DNA of 64,000 nucleotides from Bacteroidales bacterium (GCA_016707705.1 JADJHD010000003.1:158436-222435); one strand, 5' to 3'; numbered from the stretch's first letter, positions 19,086 to 29,644 are shown. The notes: generated by a model not told the origin, from the letters alone. A program made the numbers and translations.

Positions 19086-19634
19086 ATGAAAAAACACTTA
19101 CTATTTTCAGCAATAGGAGCCATCGTCATATTTGGATGGCTTTTCTTATCCAATGCAATGCCGAATTTCCATAAGGCGGCATCGGTTTACACACCTGCTC
19201 AGAACGAGATTCTTCAGAAACTTCAGGATCTGGGAATTGAAGAAGGAATGTATTTTCTCGGACAGCCGGATCCGTCGCTAAGCAGTGCGGAGCAGGAAGC
19301 TTCCATGAAATCAATGGAGGGAAAACCCTGGGCTGTTGTTAATTTCCACAAGACGAATTCCATGAGTATGGCCATGCCGATGATCCGTGGTATTTTAGTG
19401 GCTTTTGTCATTGCTTTTCTGTTGTTTTGGATATTTTTGCAGCAGAAGGATCCCAGTCTTAAGAACAGACTTATGATTTCACTTGCTATAGGTATGATAG
19501 GCTTTTTCTTTGTGCCTTATTCAAGTTTCATCTGGTACAAGGAACCTGATATTTTCGCCTATTTTGCCGATGCGATTTTCCCCTGGCTGATTTTGGGATT
19601 TATCGGGCACAAAATGGCTCCGGCTAAGGCGTAA
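19086..19634 (+). CDS. Four-helix membrane protein of unknown function
   Basis: This 182-residue protein has an N-terminal membrane helix (about residues 4-22), an exported stretch of some 80 residues with no cysteine, and three further helices (about 104-120, 130-148 and 160-178). I do not recognise a family. It has its own consensus promoter. A 58-codon wHTH-like gene starts 32 bases after its stop on the same strand, so both may be coexpressed. No transport or catalytic motif is visible. Confidence 0.6.
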   Translation: MKKHLLFSAIGAIVIFGWLFLSNAMPNFHKAASVYTPAQNEILQKLQDLGIEEGMYFLGQPDPSLSSAEQEASMKSMEGKPWAVVNFHKTNSMSMAMPMIRGILVAFVIAFLLFWIFLQQKDPSLKNRLMISLAIGMIGFFFVPYSSFIWYKEPDIFAYFADAIFPWLILGFIGHKMAPAKA

Positions 19635-19666
19635 GCAATAAAATTCTAACCAATATTCTCACTCAA

Positions 19667-19843
19667 ATGGAAACAAAGGACATCGTACTGATTACGCTGA
19701 GAGACTCATCCAAACCAATGAAATCAGCTGAGATCGCAGCTCAGGCAGGTATCGACAAGGCATTGGTCGATAAAGCAATTCAGGCTCTGAAAAAGGAAGA
19801 GAAGATTGTATCACCCAAGGTTTGCTACTATTCAGCAAAGTAA
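19667..19843 (+). CDS. Small winged-helix-like DNA-binding protein (58 aa)
   Basis: The frame METKDIVLITLRDSSKPMKS... to YYSAK is 58 residues. It reads as a helix-turn-helix followed by a short wing: KSAEIAAQAGIDKALVDKAI forms the HTH-like core and KEEKIVSPKVCYYSAK a beta wing, as in very small MarR/winged-helix transcription factors or replication-domain fragments. It contains no other domain. It follows the membrane protein at 19086 after 32 bases, so it may be cotranscribed. The DNA target is unknown. Confidence 0.6.
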   Translation: METKDIVLITLRDSSKPMKSAEIAAQAGIDKALVDKAIQALKKEEKIVSPKVCYYSAK

Positions 19844-20118
19844 TTACAGGCAACCACAGATATTATTAAGCCAGGCAAAGACTGCAATCCAACTGGGGCA
19901 GGCTTTGTCTGGCTCTTATTTTTCCTATGTATTTTTTGGAATTATATTCTATTGTTAACCCCATTCAAATTTGGGAGTCTTATTGATTCAGTCTGCAATA
20001 ACAATTCATTGAACTTTGTGCCAGTATGCATATTGAATCGTAAAGCGAATCACTTTTCCACTCAGGCAGCTTTTTACGTCATGGGGTAGCTCAAGCTGTG
20101 TGCATTTTCTTTAAGAAT

Positions 20119-20892
20119 TCATTTTGATAGAGAATAAAAGAAATGCTTCAGGAAAAGTGCCTGTTCCTCACCATTCACATTGAAAAACTCTTCCAGAAAC
20201 AGATTGAAAGGCTTTTGTCCGAGAAGCACCTGCTCTTTGGCGGTTTTTGTCAGGTCAACAAATTCGAGGCTAACCTTGCGTTTAGGAACAAAAAAGATAA
20301 GATTGGCAAATACAATAAGAAGCCCTTTCAGCAGCTGAAGGAAGAAATCAGGTGACTTTGGGGTACGTGCCTTTGAGAACATGCTTCCCCATAGCCCTGT
20401 CAGGCGGACACCAACAATCTGAACATCATCCGGGATTTTATTTACAATATGATAAACGGATTTTTTATTGAAGATCTTCTCATACCCATGTCCGGCTAGT
20501 TGTCCGGCCGGATAAATCACAACATTCTTGTTTCTCTTGAAGCCTTTATAAACTGAGCGTGTGATAACCTTCAGAACATTGGTATCGCGGTTGCCTGATT
20601 CAAGATCACTTACCCTCACAGCCCCGATTTGTCGGAAATACCATTTAGCAATTGGCACATCATAATACTTTTCAGAAATGACAGGGGAAACGCTTGAGAA
20701 TTTGTAGACATAACTCATCAGGATAATCGGATCTGTGAGAGCCTGATGATTTGGCAGGAAAAGTACAGGTCCGTTTTTCTGAACAATATCAGCGCCCTTG
20801 ATTGAAACGCTATATCTGGAACGCAGAATCCAGCGGATAATGAAAGCTAAAATCTTTGATAAAAGGTGAACCAGGGTGTGTGTTTTTTTCAT
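20119..20892 (-). CDS. PlsC-like phospholipid/glycerol acyltransferase
   Basis: The 257-residue protein has an N-terminal hydrophobic segment and the acyltransferase motif I NHQALTD (His49, Asp54), consistent with transfer of an acyl group to a lysophospholipid or related acceptor at the inner membrane. A motif II arginine is near AVRVSD (93). The expected motif III (FPEGxR) reads YPAGQL at 127-132, so the glutamate and arginine are missing. It is an isolated minus-strand gene whose promoter may be the TACATTTG box at 20913-20920. The specific acceptor is unknown, and lack of motif III means activity on standard LPA is uncertain. Confidence 0.78.
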   Translation of the reverse strand: MKKTHTLVHLLSKILAFIIRWILRSRYSVSIKGADIVQKNGPVLFLPNHQALTDPIILMSYVYKFSSVSPVISEKYYDVPIAKWYFRQIGAVRVSDLESGNRDTNVLKVITRSVYKGFKRNKNVVIYPAGQLAGHGYEKIFNKKSVYHIVNKIPDDVQIVGVRLTGLWGSMFSKARTPKSPDFFLQLLKGLLIVFANLIFFVPKRKVSLEFVDLTKTAKEQVLLGQKPFNLFLEEFFNVNGEEQALFLKHFFYSLSK

Positions 20893-21376
20893 CGAAAATT
20901 TAGCTGTTTAATCAAATGTAAGAATTTTTAGTCAAACGATCTCCTGTTTTGCAAGGAAACCTGCAATTATTCAGGGAATGACATATTTCCTTTGGCAGTT
21001 TCCCGACTTATTCAGCGAATATCGAGAGATGCTCCCGGAAGGTTCATTGGTTACCAAAATACACACTTCTGGTTCTATCCACTTTTGGGACTCATCTTAC
21101 GAATTTGGTAGTTAATTTACTGATTCACTTTGTGTCCGCTGCGGCGGACTTCGTGCCTTTATGCCTTTGTGGCAGGAAAAATTCTCATATTATGAAGGCT
21201 CTCCAAAGAAAGAAAATCTATTGTCAAACGATTCACAATAATTACTAAACGCCAATCAGCTTCTTCTGTCTAACCCATCAATGCGTTGACAAAAAACAAG
21301 TCAACCTTTGAGTCTTTCAATAGAAAATGCTAGTTTTATGCCATAGCTGAATCTTATTGCGACTCTATCCAGGAAT
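20893..21376. other. Gene-free gap with a TCCGCTGCGGCGGA palindrome
   Basis: No gene seen. The short palindrome at 21135-21148 sits inside an AT-rich stretch (CACTTTGTG / CTTCGTGCC on its flanks), as if inserted. It is one of the dispersed GC-rich elements listed elsewhere. Confidence 0.5.
21135..21148. repeat. Dispersed GC palindrome TCCGCTGCGGCGGA
   Basis: Nearly perfect self-complementary element of the TCCGCC...GGCGGA class, also found at 32885, 33621, 54125, 54154, 60305 and 60438. Confidence 0.6.
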
Positions 21377-22687
21377 ATGAATAAACCAATGTTGCCCAAA
21401 AATTCCCCGAAGCTTATCAATGCATGGTGCTCCTACGATATTGCTAATTCTGCATACATACTGAGCGTAAACACTGTATTGTACCCAATCTTTTATCAGG
21501 AAGTAACCAAGAAGGCATTTGGCTCCGAAATGGTAACCTTTTTGGGAATGAGCATCAAGAATACCGTTTTGTATGAATACGCAATAGCTCTGGGATATTT
21601 CCTGGTCATTCTCTTAACTCTTTCACTTTCCGGAATTGCAGATCTGGGAGGATACAGGAAACGCTTCATGCAAGCCTTCACCCTGCTGGGATCCTTTGCC
21701 TGCATTGGATTATACTTCTTCAACGGCGCCAATATCGGACTCGGTCTCCTCCTTCCAATGCTGGCAGTCCTTGGTTTTGCGGGTTCCCTTGTCTATTATA
21801 ATTCATTCCTGCCCATCATTTCCACTCCCGATCAGTATGACAGAATCAGTGCCAGGGGATTTTCCTTCGGATATGCCGGGAGTATGGTTCTGCTCATCTT
21901 CAATATTTTTTCCCTCCAGAAATACCAATGGTTCGGATTTTCCAGCGCTATGGAAGCCATTCAGTTTTCGTTTATTGAGGTTGGAATATGGTGGTTTGCC
22001 GTTTCCCGCATTGCCTTTTATTATTTACGAGAAGAACGAAAGGAGGTTCATTGGGATGTTCGCATTTTCACCAAAGGATTTCACGAGGTTCTGCTGGTGT
22101 TCAAACAGATCAAAAAGCATAAAACCATGAACAGGTTTTTGCTTTCCTTCTTCTTTTTCAGCATGGGTGTGCAGACCGTTATTATTGTTGCCTCCCTGTT
22201 CGGAAAGGCAGAGCTGGGAATCACTGATACCAAGCTGATCATGACCATTCTTATCATTCAGCTTGTGGCAATCCTTGGAGCCTTCCTGTTTGGAAGAGTT
22301 TCCTCACGCTTTGGCAACAGAACCTCCCTTTTGTGGATGCTTGGAATATGGATATTTATCTGCTTCTCAGCCTATAATGTGCATGAAGAAATGCAGTTCT
22401 TTATTCTTTCAGGACTCGTCGGACTGGTAATGGGTGGAATACAGTCCCAGGCCCGTTCCACCTGGTCGAAGTTAATCCCGGATACCAGCGATACAGCCTC
22501 CTACTTCAGTTTTTACGACAGCACCGAAAAACTGGCAATCGTCATTGGAATGCTTGCTTTCGGCATAATTGAACAGGTAACCGGAAGCATGCGAAACAGC
22601 ACCTTACTGCTCTCCTCCTTTTTTGTGATCAGCTTCCTGATTATTGCTTTTACCAGGTTGAAGAGGGAGGATACCGTTTCAGCGTGA
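21377..22687 (+). CDS. UMF1/Atg22-like MFS transporter
   Basis: The 436-residue inner-membrane protein has about twelve helices. Its opening INAWCSYDIANSAYILSVNT and the loop SLSGIADLGGYRKRF match the UMF1 family, related to yeast Atg22 effluxers that export amino acids from vacuoles. Bacterial substrates are unknown. It stands alone, with no sugar or peptide enzyme as an operon partner; the amylase gene starts about 310 bases later and has its own promoter. Confidence 0.82.
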   Translation: MNKPMLPKNSPKLINAWCSYDIANSAYILSVNTVLYPIFYQEVTKKAFGSEMVTFLGMSIKNTVLYEYAIALGYFLVILLTLSLSGIADLGGYRKRFMQAFTLLGSFACIGLYFFNGANIGLGLLLPMLAVLGFAGSLVYYNSFLPIISTPDQYDRISARGFSFGYAGSMVLLIFNIFSLQKYQWFGFSSAMEAIQFSFIEVGIWWFAVSRIAFYYLREERKEVHWDVRIFTKGFHEVLLVFKQIKKHKTMNRFLLSFFFFSMGVQTVIIVASLFGKAELGITDTKLIMTILIIQLVAILGAFLFGRVSSRFGNRTSLLWMLGIWIFICFSAYNVHEEMQFFILSGLVGLVMGGIQSQARSTWSKLIPDTSDTASYFSFYDSTEKLAIVIGMLAFGIIEQVTGSMRNSTLLLSSFFVISFLIIAFTRLKREDTVSA

Positions 22688-22960
22688 TCTCTGTTGAAAA
22701 TGTGATTCAAAAGGACGTATTCTCAATAAAAAATTACAGGAAAGCCACCCATATTCAGGCCACTTTCCCTTAACAATTTAGAGTTGAAAAGCTCTATCTG
22801 GTGATAATCACTTTTCGTATTACACTGTTATGAGGAATACTAAACCGATATTTCTCACCGTCATGATATAGCATCGTAAGTGGTAGGCTCATGCAATTCA
22901 TTAATCCAATTGCATAATGATTACAAATTTCTGAACCAATCGAATTCAGTTGATTCTGAT

Positions 22961-22968
22961 TAGCTTTG
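22961..22968 (+). promoter_or_regulatory. -7 box TAGCTTTG upstream of the alpha-amylase
   Basis: Fits TAnnTTTG, 31 bases before the ATG. No good -33 TTG at the usual spacing. Confidence 0.45.
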
Positions 22969-22998
22969 CATCATAACAAGCTCATTAATTCAATCATC

Positions 22999-25080
22999 AT
23001 GATCAGATACTATTCTCTGTTTTTACTTCTATTGGTTTCTTTCTGGAATTCAACAATTAAAGCCCAGGCTCCTGCTCAATGCCAGGACGTGATGCTGCAG
23101 GGATTCTATTGGGATTCCTATACCGACAGCAAATGGACTACCCTCACTTCCAAATCAGGGGAAATTGCTCCAATATTCAGTTTGGTCTGGCTTCCACCCA
23201 GTGGTAACTGCCAGAGCTCCAGCAGCATGGGATATGCTCCTGTCTGGTGGTTTGACCAGAATAGTGCTTTCGGTACTACCGACGAATTAAAGGCTCTGAT
23301 TGGTTCCTTAAATAACCGGGGTGCTAAGGTAATTGCAGATGTAGTGATAAATCACCGCAGTGGAGCTACCAACTGGACCGACTTTCCAACAGAAACCTAT
23401 AATGGAGTGACATATTCCATGGGACCTGCCCAGATATGCAGCACTGATGAGGTTGCCAATCAGCCCGGACAAGCAACTCCCACCGGAGCGCCTGATACAG
23501 GTGATGATTTCAATGGCTCCCGCGATCTTGACCATTTGAGTGCAACCGTTAGGAATAACATCAAAGGATATATGCAGTTCCTTAAAAACGAAATGGGATA
23601 TTCGGGATGGCGGTATGATATGACTAAAGGATTTACTGCTTCTTTCGTAAATGAATACAATAATGCAGTGGGTGCTTATTTCTCAGTAGGTGAGTATTTC
23701 GACGGCAGTTACGATCTGTGCAAAGCCTGGGTTAATGGTTGCAACAACAATTCCACGACCTTCGACTTCCCTGAGAAATTCAGTCTTAACTCTGCCATGT
23801 GGAATGGCGGAATGAACCTCTCCAATCTGGTATGGCTCATGAATGGCACAACTCCTCAGCCAGCAGGATTGATTCACCATCCTGACACCAAAAGATATGC
23901 CGTCACTTTTGTGGATAACCACGACACCTACATAACGGGAAATGCCAACAGATTCAACGGAAACGTACTGGCAGCCTATGCTTATCTGATGGGCTCTCCG
24001 GGAGTACCCTGTGTTCTTCTGGCGCATTGGAATTCCAATAAGAGTGAAATATTCCAGATGGTTGCAGCCCGCCGCGCCGTGCAGCTGCATAGTGAATGCA
24101 ATGTTGTGGTAAATCAGTATGCCGGCAATATTTACGTTTCCACTGCCACCGGACTTAATGGAAGCCTTATCGTTAAAATTGGAAGCGGAGCCTATTCTGC
24201 GCCCTCTGATTATACCCTTGCTACTTCGGGAACTGATTATGCCATCTGGACAAAAACCACTAATCCTGTTGCTCCATCATTGATGGTTGGTCCTGCAGGT
24301 GGAACCTATTTCACACCGCAAACGGTAACCATGACAACCACCACCGGAGATCAGATTTATTACACTACCAATAACTCCACTCCAACAAATACATCGACTT
24401 TATATACTCTTCCGATTACGGTTTCAAGCTCTCAAACCATCAAGGCTGTTGCCTATGATCCTATTTCTCATTTGTATTCTCCCATAGAAACAAATGTCTA
24501 TACTTTCTCATCCATGCCTTCATCCATAAAGGTTCGATTTAAAGTGCCTTCCGGATGGACTGCCTGCAAGGTATATGCCTGGGAGGGAAGTACTGCTTTA
24601 TGTGGTGGCTGGCCAGGTACTTCAATGACTCTGGGAACTGATGGATTCTATTCCTATACTGTAAGCGGTTACTCAAACCTACCCATCGGAGTTGTGTTTA
24701 ACAATGGTTCTACTTCCGCCATGCAGCAGACCGTTGACCTCTCTACTTCAACAGATAAATGCTGGGAAGCAGGAAACCTGTCGGGTGGTAAATATCTGGC
24801 TAACGAAGTTAATTGTCCGAATGTCGGTATGGAAGACCCTTCTTCACTTGAATGGAATATTTATCCAAATCCAACCAACGGACAGGTCTTTTTCAGCTTG
24901 CCTGACTTTGTAAACAGGGTAACGGTAAGCTCAGCCCTGGGACAGGAATTGGACTTAAGGACTGTACAGGTTTTGAATGCCGGAAGCATTGATCTTTCCG
25001 GATATCCTTCAGGCATGTACACTATCTCTTTTTACAGGACTGATGGTACGAAGGTGAATAAGAGGGTGATGAAGTACTAA
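22999..25080 (+). CDS. Secreted alpha-amylase (GH13) with starch-binding module and T9SS tail
   Basis: I start at the ATG at 22999, where the signal peptide begins; an upstream TTG at 22966 is less likely. The product has 693 residues: signal peptide to about residue 23, a GH13 barrel with DVVINH (114-119), GWRYDMTKGF with nucleophile Asp207, Glu232 in VGEYFDG as acid/base, and VDNHD with Asp307. Next is a chitobiase-C-terminal/Fn3-like domain (about 425-500), then a CBM26-like starch-binding module (about 510-590) and a T9SS sorting tail. It should hydrolyse alpha-1,4 glucans outside the cell while bound to starch. It has no SusC/SusD partner here, so it acts as a single gene. Confidence 0.93.
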   Translation: MIRYYSLFLLLLVSFWNSTIKAQAPAQCQDVMLQGFYWDSYTDSKWTTLTSKSGEIAPIFSLVWLPPSGNCQSSSSMGYAPVWWFDQNSAFGTTDELKALIGSLNNRGAKVIADVVINHRSGATNWTDFPTETYNGVTYSMGPAQICSTDEVANQPGQATPTGAPDTGDDFNGSRDLDHLSATVRNNIKGYMQFLKNEMGYSGWRYDMTKGFTASFVNEYNNAVGAYFSVGEYFDGSYDLCKAWVNGCNNNSTTFDFPEKFSLNSAMWNGGMNLSNLVWLMNGTTPQPAGLIHHPDTKRYAVTFVDNHDTYITGNANRFNGNVLAAYAYLMGSPGVPCVLLAHWNSNKSEIFQMVAARRAVQLHSECNVVVNQYAGNIYVSTATGLNGSLIVKIGSGAYSAPSDYTLATSGTDYAIWTKTTNPVAPSLMVGPAGGTYFTPQTVTMTTTTGDQIYYTTNNSTPTNTSTLYTLPITVSSSQTIKAVAYDPISHLYSPIETNVYTFSSMPSSIKVRFKVPSGWTACKVYAWEGSTALCGGWPGTSMTLGTDGFYSYTVSGYSNLPIGVVFNNGSTSAMQQTVDLSTSTDKCWEAGNLSGGKYLANEVNCPNVGMEDPSSLEWNIYPNPTNGQVFFSLPDFVNRVTVSSALGQELDLRTVQVLNAGSIDLSGYPSGMYTISFYRTDGTKVNKRVMKY

Positions 25081-25172
25081 GGAAGTGTTGTCTTTATTTG
25101 AATTGATTTCAGCCCAGACTTGATTAGCTTGCTGAAATTGAGAAAACTCCCGAAATACAAAGGATATCTGTA

Positions 25173-28100
25173 TTACCGCTTAACCACTTTCGCCACAAAC
25201 TTCCTGTCTGCCGTGGTTATTTCAACGATGTAAATTCCCTTTGCATCCGGGGCCTCAATGCTGAATTGTCCATCGAATCTGTTTTCATTTGTGCTGATAA
25301 TCTGACCCAATAAATCATACACCCTAATTGTGGCATGACGATTCTGCATCGAAGGAAGTTCGATAAAAATTCTGCATTCGCTTATATAGACTTTTCCTTT
25401 ATTGACAGTTACTTCGTTTTCTCCATCCGGACTTCCGAAAATCAGGCTAAAGCGCTTTTCAATATTGGATGGATCATGGGAAAACTCATAAATGCTGTTC
25501 TGACGCAAATCAATTATTGAACCGTTGATGTGATCCTGAAGCTTCAGTTTAAGTGTAGGGTTGAAACTCTCCATACCCGTGAAATTAAGGGTGACTGGAC
25601 CGGAATAAGTGGTCGTAAAATCGAGGGGAACGCTTAGGTTTTCAGATGGAGTTGGCAGCTTATTGATGCTTAGCTGCTCATCTCCTTCTTCTGTCCAGAG
25701 TTGCGGCGCTTCTTCCAGTCCGCGCATCTTGAATCCGTCAGACTGAGGGTCAAATCCCGGAGCAACTGTATTGTCAAAACTCAGGAAAGCCTCATCATAG
25801 TAATTGTTTGAGCGGGCAGTTATTTTGAGGGTGTTTTCAGCATCCGACTTATAGAATGCCTGGGTATTATGGACACAAGCGTTGTTATTCATCGATAGAA
25901 CCGGTGAAGATCCAGTAGCCATCACAATAAAAGCTTGTCCAACAGGAACATAGGATGTGCCGGAAAGCGTTGTGTAGTTTCCGCCGGAATAGTTCCATAT
26001 CCATGCCGTTGAGCCTATATTGGTTTTGATCCAGCCTCCTGCAGCTCCCCAGTTGATGGCCGAAGGATAGGGATTGGGTACCAGATTGAAGGTATAGGTG
26101 CCTCCATAGGATACATCTGTACTGAATAAGCCAGTGTTCAGATTTCCGTTGAAGGTATATGTTTTGGATGCTCCGGGATAATAGATCATATACCCCTTAT
26201 GAACGGATAGAGGGGTGGTGGTTGATGATCCCAGATTAACCCATTTGCCATAGTAATCATTATTCGTTGAATCTGTTTGTGTTGCATCCAGAATGTCGAG
26301 ATAGGATCCCAGGAACAAATTGGAGGTCGGACTGGCATAGTCAAGAGGAATAGAAACGAAATGATAGATATTCTCCTCGAGTGTAGCGCTCCCGGTAATA
26401 TACCTCTGAACTGTAGCACCTACACTTGAGGAACTTTGGATAAGAGATCCTGTTCCGGTTTCATCACTGTTAATCAGCAATCCACTGTTGCCTGCATTGT
26501 TTGTAATACTGCCGTTTACAGTCAGGGCTTTACCTGAATTGATTGTCAATATGGCTCCCGATTCAATGCTCAGGTTGTTGCAGACTGCCGGACTGCTCAC
26601 CAGTGACGTTATATGAGGCTGATTCACCGGTGCTGAAGGAATGCTTACATTGGTTGAAGCTGTGGGTAAGGTGCCGGAATCCCAGTTGCCTGCTACCAGC
26701 CAGTCAGTATCCGTGGTCCCGGTCCAGGTTATGGTGTTGTTTTGTTCCCAGGCACCTATTTCCGGTGAAGAGGCTGAACGGGTTGTCCCGCCGTGATCGA
26801 TGGTAATTCCTGTGCCGGTTACAGCGGTTAAAGCCGTGGAAGGGATATAGTTGTTGGCAGACGTGCCGCCTGCAGAAGCAAGTGAAGGATTCAGGTTCCA
26901 GCTGTGTGCATCGTTTCCGGTAACGCCCGTTACTATCGGGACAAATGCCTTATCTCCTCCGTAGTAACCCATTGTTCCTCCGGTTCCTTCAAAATAGTAA
27001 TCATTATAGTCGCAGGTGAGATTTCCTCCGGTTGTGGCAATATACAAGGCATAATGTTTCCCGGAGGCCCCGTTATTGGATCGGGCATTCACAAAAAGAT
27101 TATTTCTGTAATTCCTGATGCTGGAATTGGCTGCATTGTACAAACAGGCACTGTTCAGCGACCCGGAGGATGGAGAACCACTCAGGTATGAGGTATTGAA
27201 ATACAGGTTGCTGGTACCGGATGATCCTGCATCATAAATGCCATACATGCTGGTTGTAGTATTTCCTGAGAGGACTAAAATGTTGTTTGAATAGGTAGTT
27301 ACACCTCCGGCTATCTTAATGCCTGAAATTATGGCTGAAGTGCTTCCGGAATTGACACTGAGGCCGTAAATTAGGTTACGGCTTACAGAGTTTGCGGTTG
27401 ATCCTCCCCAGAAATAAATGCCTGCAACATGTCCGGCAAAGGAAGAATAGGTATTCGAAATATTATAGATAGTGTTGCCTGTGATATTCTGGGCGTAATT
27501 TGCTGACATTGCCAAGGCTATTCCTGCAGCTGAAAGTGATGTGGTTGTAGGTGCAGCACTGGTTGGACCGGTACCAGTATTGGCGTTGGTAATAGTAAGG
27601 TCCCGTATTGTATTTCCTGAAACTGTATTGCTGTTTTGTGTAATGAAAAGTCCATAGATGAAGCCATTATTCGCTACAGTTGTATTGCAGGAACCGTTTG
27701 TGAGATTCGCAATGGTATTGTTTGAGATGGTCACAGTGCTGCCGGCCCCTCCGCAGTAGATTCCCCTTACTGTTTGGGGGTCTGTGGTAGCAGTTGAAGT
27801 TGAGTAGATACTGTTAGGAGTGGAAATACTGCCGATACTATTGTTGCTTGCTACGCATGTGCCCATATAATTGGGCCAAAGGCAGATTCCATCGAAATTG
27901 ACAGCATTGGCAGCCGTATTGCTGTTCATGGTAATGGAACCTACGATGTTGTTCTGGACATATACCGGGCCGGCACCGTCAATGCGCAGTCCAGTAAATG
28001 AAGGGCAGTAGGTGCCGTAAGTTGGTGATGTATATTGTATGGATCCTGTGCCGGTAGACTCGCCAATGCTATTGCCTGTTGTTGTACCCAGATTGACATT

Positions 28101-29177
28101 TCCGCTTACGGCTATTCCAGTCCAGCCGGTATAATAGGCGGAGCTGTTAGTGTAATTGAAGTTTTTAATTGTGTTTCCCTGTACATTGCTTGCTGCTGCT
28201 GTTCCGCAGGTAAGTCTGATTCCACAAAATGAATTGCAACCTGTAGATTTAACCCAGGGAGTTCCTCCGCATAAAGGCGCACTGCCTCCAATGTAATTGT
28301 TCGAGATATTGTAATTGGTTCCCGTCGAGCAAATAATGTAAATTATATTGTAATCATAGGAGGTTGTAATGGTATAGGCAGTTGTCTCATAAAAACTGTT
28401 TCCCGTGATGGTCCAGGCACTGCTGTAACTATCGCCACCACTGGTGCCACCTGAAAAATTGATAATATATCCTGCAGTTGGGTTTGGGTTGATTACATCA
28501 TGAACATTATTATTGGTGAAAGAATCATAACTGTTGGGTACATTGGTGCTGCCTTTCGAGAATATGGAAATGCAGGGTCTGTTACCGCCTGCATTTGTAA
28601 TCTCGTTATGATCCATGGTGTTGTAGTTGTTTCCAAGCGTGCCAGTACTGAAAAACAGAATTCCTGCTGCCCCGCTTCGGGTTGAGCCTTTAAGAGTGCA
28701 GTACTTTACAGTATTGTAGGAAGCATCATTTATGAAACGTATGGTTGAAGTGTTGTTTTCATTCATGCTTGAATTGCTGATAATCAGGTTATAGGTACTG
28801 CCGCTTGCATCTACCCTTCCATCGATGGTTACATAATCAGCTCCATTCAAATCGATAATGGGGACATTCCCAAGATTTCCGCTTATTGACAAGCCTGAAG
28901 AAGTAGGATATATGCTTACCGATGAGTAGCTGGCACTTCCACTACCACTCGCATTCAGAACTGCCGAAGATGTTTCGGTAGTGCTTCCAATGATTTGCAG
29001 GGTAATATCCCCGTTAATTGTACCCGCATTAATGGCATCGAATGCCAGCTTGAGGGTAGAATAGTCAGCACCTGAAGCACCCACTGTTTTGGTTGCATTG
29101 GCATTTTCCGAGCGGGCTTCAAATGCCATGTTTGCACCTAATACGAATAGCAGAATGAGTAAAATTCCCTTTATCAT
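25173..29177 (-). CDS. Giant secreted beta-helix protein with T9SS sorting tail
   Basis: The 1334-residue protein has a signal peptide (MIKGILLILLFVLGANMAFE) and then many short Asn/Ser/Thr/Gly-rich rungs such as NNTI, GNTI, SNNYIGG and NNSIGSI, typical of a right-handed parallel beta-helix over about residues 100-830. A region with INWGAAGGW and LVPNPYPSA is common in Bacteroidota surface proteins. The C-terminal ~70 residues (IRVYDLLGQIIS, then KGIYIVEIT, then KVVKR) form a T9SS sorting domain. It is probably an adhesin or polysaccharide-binding surface protein; no catalytic motif of pectate lyases is clear. It is convergent with the amylase and alone on its strand. Confidence 0.8.
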   Translation of the reverse strand: MIKGILLILLFVLGANMAFEARSENANATKTVGASGADYSTLKLAFDAINAGTINGDITLQIIGSTTETSSAVLNASGSGSASYSSVSIYPTSSGLSISGNLGNVPIIDLNGADYVTIDGRVDASGSTYNLIISNSSMNENNTSTIRFINDASYNTVKYCTLKGSTRSGAAGILFFSTGTLGNNYNTMDHNEITNAGGNRPCISIFSKGSTNVPNSYDSFTNNNVHDVINPNPTAGYIINFSGGTSGGDSYSSAWTITGNSFYETTAYTITTSYDYNIIYIICSTGTNYNISNNYIGGSAPLCGGTPWVKSTGCNSFCGIRLTCGTAAASNVQGNTIKNFNYTNSSAYYTGWTGIAVSGNVNLGTTTGNSIGESTGTGSIQYTSPTYGTYCPSFTGLRIDGAGPVYVQNNIVGSITMNSNTAANAVNFDGICLWPNYMGTCVASNNSIGSISTPNSIYSTSTATTDPQTVRGIYCGGAGSTVTISNNTIANLTNGSCNTTVANNGFIYGLFITQNSNTVSGNTIRDLTITNANTGTGPTSAAPTTTSLSAAGIALAMSANYAQNITGNTIYNISNTYSSFAGHVAGIYFWGGSTANSVSRNLIYGLSVNSGSTSAIISGIKIAGGVTTYSNNILVLSGNTTTSMYGIYDAGSSGTSNLYFNTSYLSGSPSSGSLNSACLYNAANSSIRNYRNNLFVNARSNNGASGKHYALYIATTGGNLTCDYNDYYFEGTGGTMGYYGGDKAFVPIVTGVTGNDAHSWNLNPSLASAGGTSANNYIPSTALTAVTGTGITIDHGGTTRSASSPEIGAWEQNNTITWTGTTDTDWLVAGNWDSGTLPTASTNVSIPSAPVNQPHITSLVSSPAVCNNLSIESGAILTINSGKALTVNGSITNNAGNSGLLINSDETGTGSLIQSSSSVGATVQRYITGSATLEENIYHFVSIPLDYASPTSNLFLGSYLDILDATQTDSTNNDYYGKWVNLGSSTTTPLSVHKGYMIYYPGASKTYTFNGNLNTGLFSTDVSYGGTYTFNLVPNPYPSAINWGAAGGWIKTNIGSTAWIWNYSGGNYTTLSGTSYVPVGQAFIVMATGSSPVLSMNNNACVHNTQAFYKSDAENTLKITARSNNYYDEAFLSFDNTVAPGFDPQSDGFKMRGLEEAPQLWTEEGDEQLSINKLPTPSENLSVPLDFTTTYSGPVTLNFTGMESFNPTLKLKLQDHINGSIIDLRQNSIYEFSHDPSNIEKRFSLIFGSPDGENEVTVNKGKVYISECRIFIELPSMQNRHATIRVYDLLGQIISTNENRFDGQFSIEAPDAKGIYIVEITTADRKFVAKVVKR

Positions 29178-29644
29178 ACTTTCTGAAATTAAAACGCGAT
29201 TTCGGAAGGATTCATCCGGCTATTAAACTTTCAGAATTACTTCCTGTAAACTATTAATTATAAGCAATCTACCTACTTATCTGTTAATTGTTTAACAGTA
29301 AAATTGCCGTTTAATGATTTATAGCAGAAACATGAAAAAGAAATACATATAAGCGGGATTAATTAACTAAGAATGATTGATTTATCCCAAATCAAGATGA
29401 TAAAGCAAGGAAAGATTAGTTCAGAAGGAGTTTAGTAGAGTCTGTAAATCTTCGGCAGAGGGCTGAGATCCACTGATTTGTTGAGCGATCTTTCTGATAG
29501 AATAAGAAAGGAAGTAGCCTTGTTTGTATTAAATTTGTAGTAGAATAAATTATTTGGAGAGTAAAGCTCAGCAATCATATTCCGCTCTACTTGTTTTGAA
29601 TTAACACTTTGGTTTAATTATTCTATCTGATAAATATCCTGATT
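29178..29644. other. Gene-free AT-rich gap between two divergent genes
   Basis: No coding frame, tRNA or repeat was recognised in this AT-rich spacer. It should hold the promoters of the beta-helix gene and of the frameshifted gene at 29645. Confidence 0.4.
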
